In this document: one piece after another, positions 11,077-24,185 of the stretch | How positions within the stretch are numbered: position 1 is the stretch's first letter | Layout: each line of letters starts with the position of its first letter | Assembly: GCA_902729315.2 (NCBI GenBank) | Contig: LR746269.1 | Location: 4,929,501-4,993,500, forward strand | From: Spirodela intermedia | Lineage: Eukaryota > Streptophyta > Magnoliopsida > Alismatales > Araceae | Reading direction: 5' to 3' | DNA length: 64,000 bases | Translations under genes and position numbers: made by a program | Notes under the pieces: model-generated | Told to the model about the DNA's origin: nothing | The model's database searches: none | The model's input: only the letters and a program-made list of their open reading frames with translations

Positions 11077-14000
11077 ATGCCGAGAGCCATGCAAGACCGG
11101 GGATGGGGTCCCCGTCTTCTGTTTCTCGCTCTCCTTCTTCTCATCCAGCACTCGACTCCAGGGGCCGCGCTGAAGTGGCTGACCTTGGACGGTACTCTCT
11201 TCAATTTTCTCCCTGTGGTCGCCTGTCCTTGTGTTCAGCGGTTCGAACTGCTATGTCTTCAGTTTGGAAGGTGCTGCGGCGACGGAGTTCGTCCCTGCGT
11301 ACATAGATTTCTAGATGTTTGTCGTTTCCGAGTCGTGTGTGAGGCGGAATGTGGTCAAAGGAAGCGCCTTTTTGTTTTATGGACCTGATGTTGCCTCTGG
11401 AACCTGAGCGCCTCTGGTTGTCTGGCGCTGTATTGTCCCTGTTGTGCAGACATCCTGAGAGAACAAGGCCATAAAAGAGATGAAATCCCGCTTGCGAGGC
11501 ACGATGAATGCATGTATTATTCCTAGGGGATCGGAAAATTATTTTCCGGGCTTCTGAATCTTCCTATATTTGAAAAACATTAATCGATGTGGTTCCTGAT
11601 GGTTGTTTCTTCTGGTCAACGGGATATCACCTGTATCTCAAAGTTAAAGTCAATTTCTTCACATCGAGGAGATACTAAAGAAGACGTGATCTTCCGACCT
11701 TTTCCAGTGTTTGTCCCTTGAATCTCTGTCGACCACCTGATTGACCGGTTTCGGATTCCGTTGGCTTTGAATGACCCAACATACTTATATCCTCTGTCAT
11801 CTTCCGTATTAATCGTCCATCTTGCGAAGGCACTTGTATGGGTATAGTTTTCGAATTGATTCATGTCCCTGCGGTCGTTTTGGATAGTATGTTTATGTGA
11901 AATATTACAATTCATATTATCTATGCTGCAATGCAATGCAGGTAAGGAGCCGTTAATGATAGCCAAAGGAGGCCATTCCGGGTTATATCCCGACTCCAGT
12001 GGAGAGGGATACGGGACTGCGAAGGATTATAGTTTACCCAATGCATCGTTGTGGTGTGATGTGCGATTGACGAAAGATGGGTTTGGGATCTGTCTCCCTG
12101 AGCTCACTATGGACAACTGCACGGATATCTCTAATTGGTACCCTAATGGTGCTAAGAACTACACGGTGAATGGTGTGCCTCAGAGAGGATGGTTCCCTGT
12201 CGACTACAGCTTGGACGACTTATACAGTGTTACTTGTAAGTGAGATGACTCTGTTGAATCAATTTTTCTAACTTTCGGTGAAGTCGTAATAGGCCCACGC
12301 CGCCCAAATCCCATAGTGAAGGTCCTTTTTTTTCTTGGAAAAGAAAACAAACACCATTGAGTTTCGAAGTTCTAATGCAAAGTAATGAAGAACTAATCCA
12401 AGTAGTTAATACGAATAGACGCCGGTCTCGAAAACGGATGCAAATACACAATACAATGCTTTCTCCTTGCTTCTCCTTGTTTTAATCCTTTTTCATTTGA
12501 ACATCACCGCCTTTCTCCTTGTTTCGAAATCAATTCCTCTGGTCGTGCAATGAGAAATCAGCGTACGAAAATTACTCTGTAGATTTTGGATCGCAGTTCA
12601 CTCTGAAGAATTATGAATCAGGTACCCAAATGCCATTGCACGTCTCTCTGACGATGTTTCTTCCTTCCTGACCAGTGAACCGATCGATTCTCTCTCGAAG
12701 TGACAAATTTGATGGATTCTATCAAATCCTCACTGTGGACGACTTGCAGCAACTAAAAAAGCTGCGTCTGTGGTTAAATATTCAGGTATGAGAGTGCGAA
12801 AAATCAATTTAATTCTTTAGCATTGCCATCTTTATATTCGCCATGTCCCTCCCCTGCTCTTCGTTCGGGAATCTGAGACTGCAGTACACTCTTCTTGTTG
12901 AATACTTTCTATTTGCCGTAGTATTGAAGAACCCCGTCGTATCTTGCAGCATGATAAGTTCTACACAGATCATAAGCTCAACATGACGAGCTATCTGCTC
13001 AATATTACGAGGACCTTCGCTGTTGGGTACGTGTCATCGCCGGAGCTGTCCTTCCTGAGACGTGTAGCTCCACGATTGAAGGGGTCCAACACGAAGGCTA
13101 TCTTTCGTTTCCTTGAATTGGGCGAGCTGGAGCCATCGACAAGGCTAACCTACGGGTCGTTGTTGAACAATTTGACCTTTATCAGCACGTTTGCATCCGG
13201 AATTATGGTGCCCAAGAATTACATTTGGCCTGTGAATAAAGATCTTAAACTGGCATCTGCTAGCACATCTGTTGCGCAGGATGCTCGCAAGGCCGGGTTG
13301 AAAGTCTTTGCAGCAGGCTTTGCAAACGACTTTGACTTCGCCTATGACTACAGTTTTGATCCATTGAAGGAATATCTGAATTTCGTGGACAATGGTAATT
13401 TCTCAGTCGACGGCGTTCTGACGGACTCCCCGCTCACTGCATCTGCGGCGATAGGTATGCTGTTTGATTACCTGTTTGGTTCCATGTCTTTCAGATAGTT
13501 ATGGATGATGCCTTCCCCCAATGACTGTTAAAGCTTTGCCTCTCAAAAAGATTTCTGACAAGTTATGAAACCCAATCTATGTCAGTTTGATAAAGAGTAA
13601 AATCCAGGCAAGCATCATCCAGTTTAGGAACAAAGCAGGATTAGGCTGTTAATCCCATGTGCCCATGTGGAAACCAGCTGTGAACTCACCCAACCTTCTC
13701 AGACAAGATAAGACTTTTCAGTCCTTCATTTTCTAAGCTAAGAAGTCATTGGAATGGATTAGGAGACCACACAAACCTGATTGGATTCTATCATTCGTTT
13801 TCGGATGATATTTAGGCAATTTAGAATTCAATACAAATGTGATAATCCATTAAAATAGAAGAAAATAATAGCGACAACGATGAAGATTTTTTTTATCAAT
13901 TCCCTAGTTTAGCTCAAAAACACCGAGATTTCAGGTCAAATCAGAATCTTTTAGACCATCTCATATTTTCAGTTTCACACTTGTAGTCATCGGCTGTAAC

Positions 14001-16280
14001 GTACCCCTGTCTTGTTTACTCTTTTCAGTCAAGAATAACCGGCAGCTATGTCCATCTGCTCATCTTGACATGGATCGTCTCCCTCCTGATTCTTGGGTTC
14101 TTTCATGCGCAGTTCGCAATTCCACATAGTCTCAATGCAGTTTCTCATTGACCCAGCCTACCCATACAAGCATAGTACCAGTTTTTATTTTATCGAACAG
14201 CAGTTTCCTCTCCGGTCTTCAAACTAACAACAAGCGCACTTTTCATTAAGATGACTTGCAGTTGACCCCTTCAAATTTATTGATCTGCATCCGCGATGTT
14301 TACTGGCATTTCTCCTTGCTCGTGCAGGTTGCCTGTCTCACATTAACAGCTCCGCGCCTTCATCTGGTAACACTACGTTCCTAGTCTTTTATCATCATAC
14401 TGGCCTTTGGAATTCATTACATGGAAGACGACCCGCCGGCTGTTCTAAACTCCATTTCTGCTTCAGGAAAACCCGTCGTGATTTCCTACGGGGGAGCTGG
14501 GGGAATGTTCCCGTCCTGCACTGATTTGGCATACAAGCTAGCTGTGGAGGATGGTGCAGACTACATCGACTGCCCTGTCCAAGTCACCGAAGATGGAGTT
14601 TTGGTCTGCCTGCCTGATATAGATCTCTTCTCGGGCACCACAATCTCAAATTCTTCCTTCCGTACCCGTATTTCTACAATCCCGGGGATCAAGAGTACTC
14701 CAGGGGCATACACCTTCAACTTTACGTGGGAAGAGATTCAGAAAAATCTAAAGCGTAAGTCAACCTCCTCTTTCTATCAAGGAGCGGATTAAGTAATACG
14801 GTAATATTGGAGGCACTCGGAGTTTATTGCCATATTTTATTTATTTATACTTTTTAAGGACGCTTCGGCGCCAAATTCCTCTCTGGAAGCTGGAATACGA
14901 GCATCGTTTCTTGAATTCTCTGAAGCGCGGATATTTACTTACGGATCCTTCTCTCTCTCCTCTCTGCAGCTGAAATATCGACCCCGTACTTAAAAGAGTA
15001 TGGACTGCTGCGGAACCCTTCGAAGAGGAACGCAGGAGCCTTCCTGAACCTCACCGAGTTCTTGGCCCTCGCTAAGGAAAACCCCCCTCGTTCTGGAGTC
15101 TTGATCAGCATAGAGGTAGCTGCCTTTTACCCTGAATTTCATTTCGTCTAACAAACACGCAGTAGCCGAGTAGAACTTGCGCCTTTACCAGACTACTGCT
15201 AAAAGTCAACTCCCTACTGCATTTTAACAGCAGTAGTGTTTCTGGCATTAAATGAGCCTGGTGTTTCTGGCGTTAAGGTCTACGCTCTCTTCTTCAAGGT
15301 TATATGCACCCACATTTTGGCATGGATTCCTTGATATTTCATGTAAAAATACATGTCATTGCGTCAGTTTAGAACCCATAAAAATGAGGAACTATATTCA
15401 TGTTAATTTCACGTCCGGCTCAGATTTCGCAAAACGGGTTTCGTCATCACATCGGGGTCACAACGCCCCGAGAACTTTGACCCTTGTTCCCACGTTTTTA
15501 TGTTCATGTTCTTCACCATCGGACTGGTCCTCGTCCTTCTGCTGCAGCACGCTCCTTTTCTGCTGGAGAATCTTGGCTTCGGCGTGACCGACGAGGTCCT
15601 GAAAGCGTTGAACGCGTCGGACCTGAAGCAGGAGGTCATCATCCAGTCGACGAACAGCTCTGTTCTGAAGAAGGTGCAGCAGCTGAACTCCTCCTACAAG
15701 CTCATGTACAAGATCGAGGAGCTCATTCTCGACGTCGACGCGTCGGCGGTCAAGGATATCGCTGGGTTCGCCTCCTTCGTGGCCGTATCGAAGACGTCGA
15801 TATACCCGGACAACATAAAGTTCCTGTTGAACAAAACCAGGGTGGTGGAGAAGTTCAAGGCAGAGAAGCTCCCGGTCTTTGCCTACCTGTTCCAGAACGA
15901 GTTCGTGTCGGTGTCGTGGGACGTGTACAACGACCCGATCGCGGACATCAACCTATTCATCAAGGGGGCGGGCGTGGAGGGCCTGATCACCGAGTTTCCG
16001 GCGACGGCGGAGGCCTTCAGAAGTAAGGGTTCTTCTGTTCTCGATCTTCACTTGCTGTGCCGCCCGTAGGAAGATTAGGAGCTGATTCTCACTCTTTGAG
16101 GGATTTGAAATTCTCGCAGGGAGCCCTTGTTCGGGGGGCAACAGCACTCCGCCTTATTGGACGCCCGTCACGCCTGGCGAGTTGGTGAATTTGTCCACAC
16201 TGCCGGCGCTGCCGCCGTCGCCGCCCCCCCTGGCCGACAGTGACGTTGTCGAGCCGCCATTGCCTTCGGCGCTAGAATAA
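11077..16280 (+). CDS. GDPDL: GDPDL (SHV3-type) copy 1, lacking the GPI-anchor signal
   Basis: Nine exons join in frame: 11077-11191, 11942-12235, 12676-12785, 12950-13454, 14328-14366, 14467-14754, 14970-15115, 15548-16022 and 16120-16280, giving 710 aa. Exon 1 encodes a signal peptide (RLLFLALLLLIQHSTPGAA). The first GDPD-like domain (about 40-340) opens with PLMIAKGGHSGLYPDSS and ends near [21 protein letters not shown]. The second (about 353-640) opens with PVVISYGGAGGMFPSCTDLA and ends with GLITEFPATAEAF. As in other SHV3 relatives, the HRG motif of active phosphodiesterases is replaced. Family members are GPI-anchored proteins needed for cellulose and pectin organisation. Here exon 9 runs from the Cys and proline-rich stretch to EPPLPSALE and then stops at TAA. 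The GPI attachment region present in copies 2 and 4 has been replaced by unrelated DNA at about 16272. The product, if made, would be secreted rather than anchored. Confidence 0.85.
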
Positions 16281-16670
16281 AACCAGCCAAGATCAACAGG
16301 GAACAGAAAATATTATCTAACTAAATACGACTAGAAGCCAAGTTAAGGATATAAGAAAAAAATATGATGTAATAAGATGAGAGCAACTGACTGCAACGAT
16401 TTAGTCGACAAGACCGTCAAGATCTCACAAATGCCCTGTTGAAATATGTCTGTAAGCAGTCTAGAATTAGTCTTGTCTCACAGCCCACAAGAAAATACCG
16501 CATATTTCAGCTATCACTAGCCTCCAATCAATCTTCTAACTACTATACAATCTACATTGAATATATTTATATTCTCACATTTTTCTCGTCTCTTCTGCAA
16601 GCAAACTTTGCTATATACATTTTTCTTCGCCCCCGTTTGCATGTCCTCGGCAGCCACCGACGTATATATC
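16281..16670. other. Segment that replaced the 3' end of GDPDL copy 1
   Basis: About 400 bp of AT-rich sequence begin within exon 9 (at about 16272, after CCTTCGGCGCT). They have no counterpart in copies 2 to 4, where the GPI-signal codons and 3' UTR continue. Homology to the other copies' 3' flank resumes at about 16670-16690 (CTCGTGATCACTT). I found no clear terminal repeats or target duplication, so the origin is open. Confidence 0.6.
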
Positions 16671-17045
16671 AGTCTTCTCCGACTCGTGATCACTTTTGAA
16701 GCTTTCTGCTTGTTGCTCAGATCTTTTCTCCGTGTGCATGTCCATTCTTCCTGGTCTTTAAGATGTCCAGTGTCCGTTGACCTTGGAGGCCTTGCCTGTA
16801 GCCTTGTAACGACTCAATTTACGGTGAAAATGGCGTTTCTTTTTTCCTGGTTTTGCGGAAAAAGTTTTGATTATTTTTCTAGTTTAACATGTAATCTGAC
16901 AAAATTCGTGCGAGATAGCAATCAGATCCCAGTTTAATAGGACACCAAGTAGTTACCCTTGATAATGGCAGTATCTCTCTCTCTCTCCCTCCTTCTCTCT
17001 CTTCGCTCTCTCTCTCTCCTCTCTCTCTCTCTCTCGCTCGCTCGC
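16671..17045. repeat. 3'-flank module of the GDPDL unit plus CT microsatellite
   Basis: GATCTTTTCTCCGTGTGCATG, then TCCGTTGACCTTGGAG and CCTCAATTTACGGTGAAAATGG, recur downstream of all four GDPDL copies (about 24320, 31735 and 39290 in the others). A CT-rich run with CTCG units lies at 16974-17045. This is shared flanking sequence of the tandem unit, not a gene. Confidence 0.75.
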
Positions 17046-17285
17046 TCTAACTATTAGACAATTGTCTAGTATAGAGCTTTATTTTTCCCACGTAATAAAC
17101 TTGCATCAAGTATCACTCATTTATTCGCTTATTTATCCGGGGAAACATTCACATCAAAGAACGGACCAAATTACGGGTATACTTATGTTGACTAATCTTG
17201 GTCATCTTCCTTGACGTCAACGTAAATTTCAGTGAGTGGGGGACATGGCGAGTCGATCTTCTCCCTACGACACCACCCACGACCG
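17046..17285. other. Spacer between the copy 1 flank and the EDM2 fragment
   Basis: AT-rich single-copy sequence. I see no gene, repeat or RNA in it. Confidence 0.5.
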
Positions 17286-17465
17286 TAACAGATTTCCAGC
17301 CTAACAATTTCAGAGAAATCGGATTGAACGCAGAAGATAGTAAAATATAACTTTTCGTTATCGTTGACCGTTTCTGTTACAGGAATATGGAGAAGAATGT
17401 CGCTTTTCGTTTGAAGCGTTTCATCTCTCTCAACAAACCATAGACTATGTTAGATGAATCGGTCG
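17286..17465 (-). pseudogene. Fragment of the EDM2-like gene (part of exon 3 and its intron)
   Basis: Plus-strand blocks GATTTCCAGCCTAA, CGCAGAAG..AGTAAAAT, CGTTATC.TTGACC.TTTCTG, CGTTTGA and CATCTCTCTCAACAA, followed by TTAGATGAAT, occur here in the same order and spacing as at 4160-4350. There they belong to the second coding exon of the EDM2-like gene and the intron downstream of it. The orientation is the same (minus). The reading frame is broken and the flanks do not match EDM2. It looks like a stray duplicated piece carried into the GDPDL array. Confidence 0.7.
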
Positions 17466-17519
17466 TATGATTTTTTTAAAAAATAAGATAATTCTTTTTT
17501 TATATAAAAATATCGTTTT

Positions 17520-18801
17520 TTAAAAAACAGAGGGGGTATGGATAATCTTTGAGCATAGAGGGCCCCGCATCTATAAATTATAGATAAGATTTTTATTTAT
17601 TTCCTTTTCAGTCGTCAATAAGAGTAGGCGTCATCTTCACTGAGAGGACCCGGTTTTGTGGATAATATTATTAATAAAATATGGAAAATTAATTATATCT
17701 TTAATAGGTGTGAAAGCAGTGATAGAAACCGCAGAAACTTAGACGGGGTCAAGAACAGGATTTATATTTAATATGAATATTTTGCCATTAGTAAATGACC
17801 ACGGTGCGCTCATATATTAATTGATTAGGAAAATAAGATTCCAACAAGTTTTTTCCTCAGAACTTGATCCGCCGACCTCTCTTACCAGAAAATGCGGCAA
17901 TTTTCTGAGAGATCAAGATTTATGACATTAAATAACCGAGGTGACATCGATTCGATGTCTTACTAAATCCGCACAGAAATCCAAACAAATTTATGCAGCG
18001 TCGATATCTGTCGTTTTATCAACCAAACTCTCAAGTCAACGATTTAAAAGTTGTCTACGCCTACGTTCTGACCCTCTTTTATTACTTTACTACGTTAAAG
18101 ATTAAAAAATATGTATATTTTATTATCATAATTTATACTTATTTTTATAATATAATATTATTATTTAAAAATGTGTATATAACCCTTGTGGGCAGGGAAC
18201 TCCGCACAGAGTGGACCCGTCCGGGTACGATCAAACTACTGGATAGCACCCTCTTCCGGGGTTCGTCGGATGCAGTACGGACGCTGTCCAACTTTTTTAC
18301 TTGGCTTCTCTCTCTAGATTCAACGCAGGCCTACCAGAGAGAAACTCATTTATTTTAAGTCCCATACCCTCAGGTGGATCGAATGCACACAGATAGAGAG
18401 AGAGAGAGAGAGTACCGTGAAAATCGTTATTTTATCGGTTGTATAATAAAATAAAAGAACTGAATGGGTTTATTCGGAATAACGGAGAGTACGAATGAGT
18501 CAACGGCTCTGCACCAGTGTCAAAAGGGTCAACGTAGGCTGATTGATACTTGAAGAAATAGGATGAATGCTTAGGATGGCGATGGGAAGCAGTACAGGCA
18601 ACAAGGACAAGAACTAGTGGAAAATGGCCTATCGCGTCCTGCTCTGTCTCTTATATTCTCCGTGTGCAATTGCAGAGGAATGATCTCTCTTTGACTCCGG
18701 GAAATTCTTTGCCAGATCTCTTCTCCCATTCTCTCTCTCTCTCCTTCTGTCTCTCGCTCGCTCTATCCATCTATCAATCAAGCACTCCTTTGGTCTGCTC
18801 A
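17520..18801 (+). promoter_or_regulatory. Upstream repeat unit and leader of GDPDL copy 2
   Basis: This stretch repeats the copy 1 unit: GGGTATGGATAATCTTTGAG (17535), CCGCAGAAACTTAGACGG (17731), GGCAGGGAACTCCGCAC (18190), CTTCTCTCTCTAGATTC (18304), a GA run (18397-18412) and the pyrimidine-rich leader. The left part (17520-18390) differs from 9700-10680 by many substitutions and small indels. The right part (from about 18405) is essentially identical to copy 1. That abrupt change marks the edge of a recent exchange. Confidence 0.55.
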
Positions 18802-21800
18802 ATGCCGAGAGCCATGCAAGACCGGGGATGGGGTCCCCGTCTTCTGTTTCTCGCTCTCCTTCTTCTCATCCAGCACTCGACTCCAGGGGCCGCGCTGAAG
18901 TGGCTGACCTTGGACGGTACTCTCTTCAATTTTCTCCCTGTGGTCGCCTGTCCTTGTGTTCAGCGGTTCGAACTGCTATGTCTTCAGTTTGGAAGGTGCT
19001 GCGGCGACGGAGTTCGTCCCTGCGTACATAGATTTCTAGATGTTTGTCGTTTCCGAGTCGTGTGTGAGGCGGAATGTGGTCAAAGGAAGCGCCTTTTTGT
19101 TTTATGGACCTGATGTTGCCTCTGGAACCTGAGCGCCTCTGGTTGTCTGGCGCTGTATTGTCCCTGTTGTGCAGACATCCTGAGAGAACAAGGCCATAAA
19201 AGAGATGAAATCCCGCTTGCGAGGCACGATGAATGCATGTATTATTCCTAGGGGATCGGAAAATTATTTTCCGGGCTTCTGAATCTTCCTATATTTGAAA
19301 AACATTAATCGATGTGGTTCCTGATGGTTGTTTCTTCTGGTCAACGGGATATCACCTGTATCTCAAAGTTAAAGTCAATTTCTTCACATCGAGGAGATAC
19401 TAAAGAAGACGTGATCTTCCGACCTTTTCCAGTGTTTGTCCCTTGAATCTCTGTCGACCACCTGATTGACCGGTTTCGGATTCCGTTGGCTTTGAATGAC
19501 CCAACATACTTATATCCTCTGTCATCTTCCGTATTAATCGTCCATCTTGCGAAGGCACTTGTATGGGTATAGTTTTCGAATTGATTCATGTCCCTGCGGT
19601 CGTTTTGGATAGTATGTTTATGTGAAATATTACAATTCATATTATCTATGCTGCAATGCAATGCAGGTAAGGAGCCGTTAGTGATAGCCAAAGGAGGCCA
19701 TTCGGGGTTATATCCCGACTCCAGTTCACAGGGATACGGGACTGCGAAGGATTATAGTTTACCCAGTGCATCGTTGTGGTGTGATGTGCGATTGACGAAA
19801 GATGGGATTGGGATCTGTCTCCCTGAGCTCAATATGCACAACTGCACGGATATCTCTAATTGGTACCCTAATGGTGCTAAGAAGTACACGGTGAATGGTG
19901 TGCCTCAGAGAGGATGGTTCTCTGTCGACTACAGCTTGGGCGACTTAGACAAGGTTACTTGTAAGTGAGATGACTCTGTTGAATCAATTTTTCTGACTTT
20001 CGGTGAAGTCGTAATAGGCCCACACCGCCCAAATCCCATAGTGAAGGTCCTTTTTTTTTCTTGGAAAAGAAAACAAACACCACTGAGTTTCAAAGTTCTT
20101 CATTTCTTTTCGTGGTTCATAATGCAAAGTAATGAAGAACTAATCCAAGTAGTTAATACGAATAGACGCCGGTCTCGAAAACGGATGCAAATACACAATA
20201 CAATGCTTTCTCCTTGCTTCTCCTTGTTTTAATCCTTTTTCATTTGAACATCACCGCCTTTCTCCTTGTTTCGAAATCAATTCCTCTGGTCGTGAAATGA
20301 GAAATCAGCGTACGAAAATTACTCTGTAGATTTTGGATCGCAGTTCACTCTGAAGAATTATGAATCAGGTACCCAAATGCCATTGCACGTCTCTCTGACG
20401 ATGTTTCTTCCTTCCTGACCAGTGAACCGATCGATTCTCTCTCGAAGTGACATATTTGATGGATTCTATCAAATCCTCACTGTGGACGACTTGCAGCAAC
20501 TAAAAAAGCCGCGTCTGTGGTTAAATATTCAGGTATGAGAGTGCGAAAAATCAATTTAATTCTTTAGCATTGCCATCTTTATATTCGCCATGTCCCTCCC
20601 CTGCTCTTCGTTCGGGAATCTGAGACTGCAGTACACTCTTCTTGTTGAATACTTTCTATTTGCCGTAGTATTGAAGAACCCCGTCGTATCTTGCAGCATG
20701 ATAAGTTCTACACAGATCATAAGCTCAACATGACGAGCTATCTGCTCAATATTACGAGGACCTTCGCTGTTGGGTACGTGTCATCGCCGGAGCTGTCCTT
20801 CCTGAGACGTGTAGCTCCACGATTGAAGGGGTCCAACACGAAGGCTATCTTTCGTTTCCTTGAATTGGGCGAGCTGGAGCCATCGACAAGGCTAACCTAC
20901 GGGTCGTTGTTGAACAATTTGACCTTTATCAGCACGTTTGCATCCGGAATTATGGTGCCCAAGAATTACATTTGGCCTGTGAATAAAGATCTTAAACTGG
21001 CATCTGCTAGCACATCTGTTGCGCAGGATGCTCGCAAGGCCGGGTTGAAAGTCTTTGCAGCAGGCTTTGCAAACGACTTTGACTTCGCCTATGACTACAG
21101 TTTTGATCCATTGAAGGAATATCTGAATTTCGTGGACAATGGTAATTTCTCAGTCGACGGCGTTCTGACGGACTCCCCGCTCACTGCATCTGCGGCGATA
21201 GGTATGCTGTTTGATTACCTGTTTGGTTCCATGTCTTTCAGATAGTTATGGATGATGCCTCCCCCCAATGACTGTTAAAGCTTTGCCTCTCAAAAAGATT
21301 TCTGACAAGTTATGAAACCCAATCTATGTCAGTTTGATAAAGAGTAAAATCCAGGCAAGCATCATCCAGTTTAGGAACAAAGCAGGATTAGGCTGTTAAT
21401 CCCATGTGCCCATGTGGAAACCAGCTGTGAACTCACCCAACCTTCTCAGACAAGATAAGACTTTTCAGTCCTTCATTTTCTAAGAAGTCATTGGAATGGA
21501 TTCGAAGAACACACAGTCCTGATTGGATTCTATCATTCGTTTTCGGATGATATTTAGGCAATTTAGAATTCAATACAAATGTGATAATCCATTAAAATAG
21601 AAGAAAATAATAGCGACAACGATGAAGATTTTTTTATCAATTCCCTAGTTTAGCTCAAAAACACCGAGATTTCAGGTCAAATCAGAATCTTTTAGACCAT
21701 CTCATATTTTCAGTTTCACACTTGTAGTCATCGGCTGTGACGTACCCCTGTCTTGTTTACTCTTTCAGTCAAGAATAACCGGCAGCTATATCCATCTGCT

Positions 21801-24185
21801 CATCTTGACATGGATCGTCTCCCTCCTGATTCTTGGGTTCTTTCATGCGCAGTTCGCAATTCCACATAGTCTCAATGCAGTTTCTCATTGACCCAGCCTA
21901 CCCATACAAGCATAGTACCAGTTTTTATTTTATCGAACAGCAGTTTCCTCTCCGGTCTTCAAACTAACAACAAGCGCACTTTTCATTAAGATGACTTGCA
22001 GTTGACCCCTTCAAATTTATTGATCTGCATCCGTGATGTTTACTGGCATTTCTCCTTGCTCGTGCAGGTTGCCTGTCTCACATTAACAGCTCCGCGCCTT
22101 CATCTGGTAACACTACGTTCCTAGTCTTTTATCATCATACTGGCCTTTGGAATTCATTACATGGAAGACGACCCGCCGGCTGTTCTAAACTCCATTTCTG
22201 CTTCAGGAAAACCCGTCGTGATTTCCTACGGGGGAGCTGGGGGAATGTTCCCGTCCTGCACTGATTTGGCATACAAGCTAGCTGTGGAGGATGGTGCAGA
22301 CTACATCGACTGCCCTGTCCAAGTCACCAAAGATGGAGTTTTGGTCTGTATGCCTGATATAGATCTCTTCTCGGGCACCACAATCTCAAATTCTTCCTTC
22401 CGTAACCGTATTTCTAGAATCCCGGCGATCAAGAGTACTCCAGGGGCATACACCTTCAACTTTACGTGGGAAGAGATTCAGAAAAATCTAAAGCGTAAGT
22501 CAACCTCCTCTTGATACCAATGAGCGGATTAAGTAAGACACATCGGCGCCAAATTCCTCTCTTGAAGCTGGAGTACGAGCATCGTTTCTTGAATTCTCTG
22601 AAGCGCGGATATTTACTTACGGATCCTTCTTTCTCTCCTCTCTGCAGCTGAAATATCGACCCCGTATTTAAAAGATTATGGACTGCTGCGGAACCCTTCG
22701 AAGAGGAACGCAGGAGCCTTCCTGAACCTCACCAAGTTCTTGGCCCTTGCCAAGGAAAACACTTCTCTTTCTGGAGTCTTAATCAGTATAGAGGTAGCTG
22801 CCTTTTACCCTGAATTTCATTTCCACCTCACAAAAACGCAGCAGCGACTTGACTTTTACCAGACAAGTGGTAAAAGTCAAAGAGCTGCGGCTCTTTAACA
22901 GCGGTGGTGCTTCTGGCACTAAATGAGGCTGTTATTTCCGGCATTAAAGTCTACGCTCACTTCTTGTGAGGTTATGTGTGTCCTTATTTTGGCATTGGCC
23001 CGTGAATATTTCTTATAAAAATAGAGTCCAGTTTAGAACCCATAAAAATAGATAGCCGATGGGCCCGGCCGTAGAGTAGGCGGCCTCTATCTACTCGAGC
23101 AGCTTCATCTTCCTCGTCTTACAGCCTTATCTAGTTTAACTACTCCTGATGAACTATATTCATGTTACTTTCACGTCCAGCTCAGATTTCGGAAACAGGT
23201 TTCATCATCACATCGGGGTCACAACGCCCCGAGAACTTTGACCCTTGTTCCCACGTTTTTATGTTCATGTTCTTCACCATCGGACTGATCCTCGTCCTTC
23301 TGCTGCAGCACGCTCCTTTTCTGCTGGAGAATCTTGGCTTCGGCGTGACCGACGAGGTCCTGAAAGCGTTGAACGCGTCGGACCTGAAGCAGGAGGTCAT
23401 CATCCAGTCGACGAACAGCTCTGTTCTGAAGAAGGTGCAGCAGCTGAACTCCTCCTACAAGCTCATGTACAAGATCGAGGAGCCCATTCTCGACATCGAG
23501 GCGTCGGCGGTCAAGGATATCGCTGGGTTCGCCTCCTTCGTGGCCGTATCGAAGACGTCGATATACCCGGACAACATAAAGTACCTGTTGAACAAAACCA
23601 GGGTCGTGGAGAAGTTCAAGGCAGAGAAGCTCCCGGTCTTTGCGTACCTGTTTCAGAACGAGTTCTTGTCGGTGTCGTGGGACGTGTACAACGACCCGAT
23701 CGCGGACATCAACCTGTTCGTGAAGGGGGCGGGCGTGGAGGGCCTGATCACCGAGTTTCCGGCGACGGCGGAGGCCTTCAGAAGTAAGGGTTCTTCTGTT
23801 CTCGATCTTCACTTGCTGTGCCGCCCGTAGGAAGATTAGGAGCTGATTCTCACTCTTTGAGGGATTTGAAATTCTCGCAGGGAGCCCTTGTTCGCGGGGT
23901 AACAGCACTCCGCCTTATTGGAAGCCCGTCACGCCTGGCAAGTTGGTGAATATGTCCAGACTGCCGGCGCTGCCGCCGTCGCCGCCGCCCCTGGCCGACA
24001 GTGACGTTGTCGAGCCGCCGTTGCCTTCGGCGCCGATCCCCCTCCCTTCCGTGCCTCCTGCGCCGGCCCCGTCGCCGCAGAAGGAAGGGCCACCGCCGGC
24101 CACCAATGCCGCCACCTCCTCGACCGCCTCCTCCGCCGCCATTCTTCTCCTGGCGGCCGCCTTAGTATCCCTCTTCCTCATCTGA
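18802..24185 (+). CDS. GDPDL: GDPDL (SHV3-type) copy 2, complete
   Basis: Nine exons join in frame: 18802-18916, 19667-19960, 20423-20532, 20697-21201, 22068-22106, 22207-22494, 22648-22793, 23309-23783 and 23881-24185, giving 758 aa, close to the usual SHV3/GDPDL length. It has a signal peptide and two GDPD-like domains (about 40-340 and 353-640), with KGGHSGLYPDSS and YGGAGGMFPSCTD in place of the catalytic HRG region. A proline-rich linker (LPPSPPPLADSDVVEPPLP) follows, and then a C-terminal hydrophobic tail (SSAAILLLAAALVSLFLI), as expected for GPI attachment at the plasma membrane. Exon 1, intron 1, exon 4 and intron 4 are almost identical to copy 1. Exon 2 is instead closer to copy 3 (DSSSQGYG, LNMHNCTDIS), and intron 7 differs from copies 1 and 4. 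No disabling change was found. Confidence 0.9.

Noticed and set aside
15500-15547. Apparent membrane helix MFMFFTIGLVLVLLLQ before exon 8 of GDPDL copies
   Set aside because: It is the translated 3' end of intron 7, rich in CTTCTGCTGCAG. Family alignment requires ISIE to join directly to HAPFLLEN or DAPFLLEN.
23219-23908. 229-codon minus-strand frame (and the similar one at 38260-38934)
   Set aside because: It lies antisense to exon 8 of the GDPDL genes and is open because of the GC-rich codon use there. Its sequence is a mirror of conserved sense codons.
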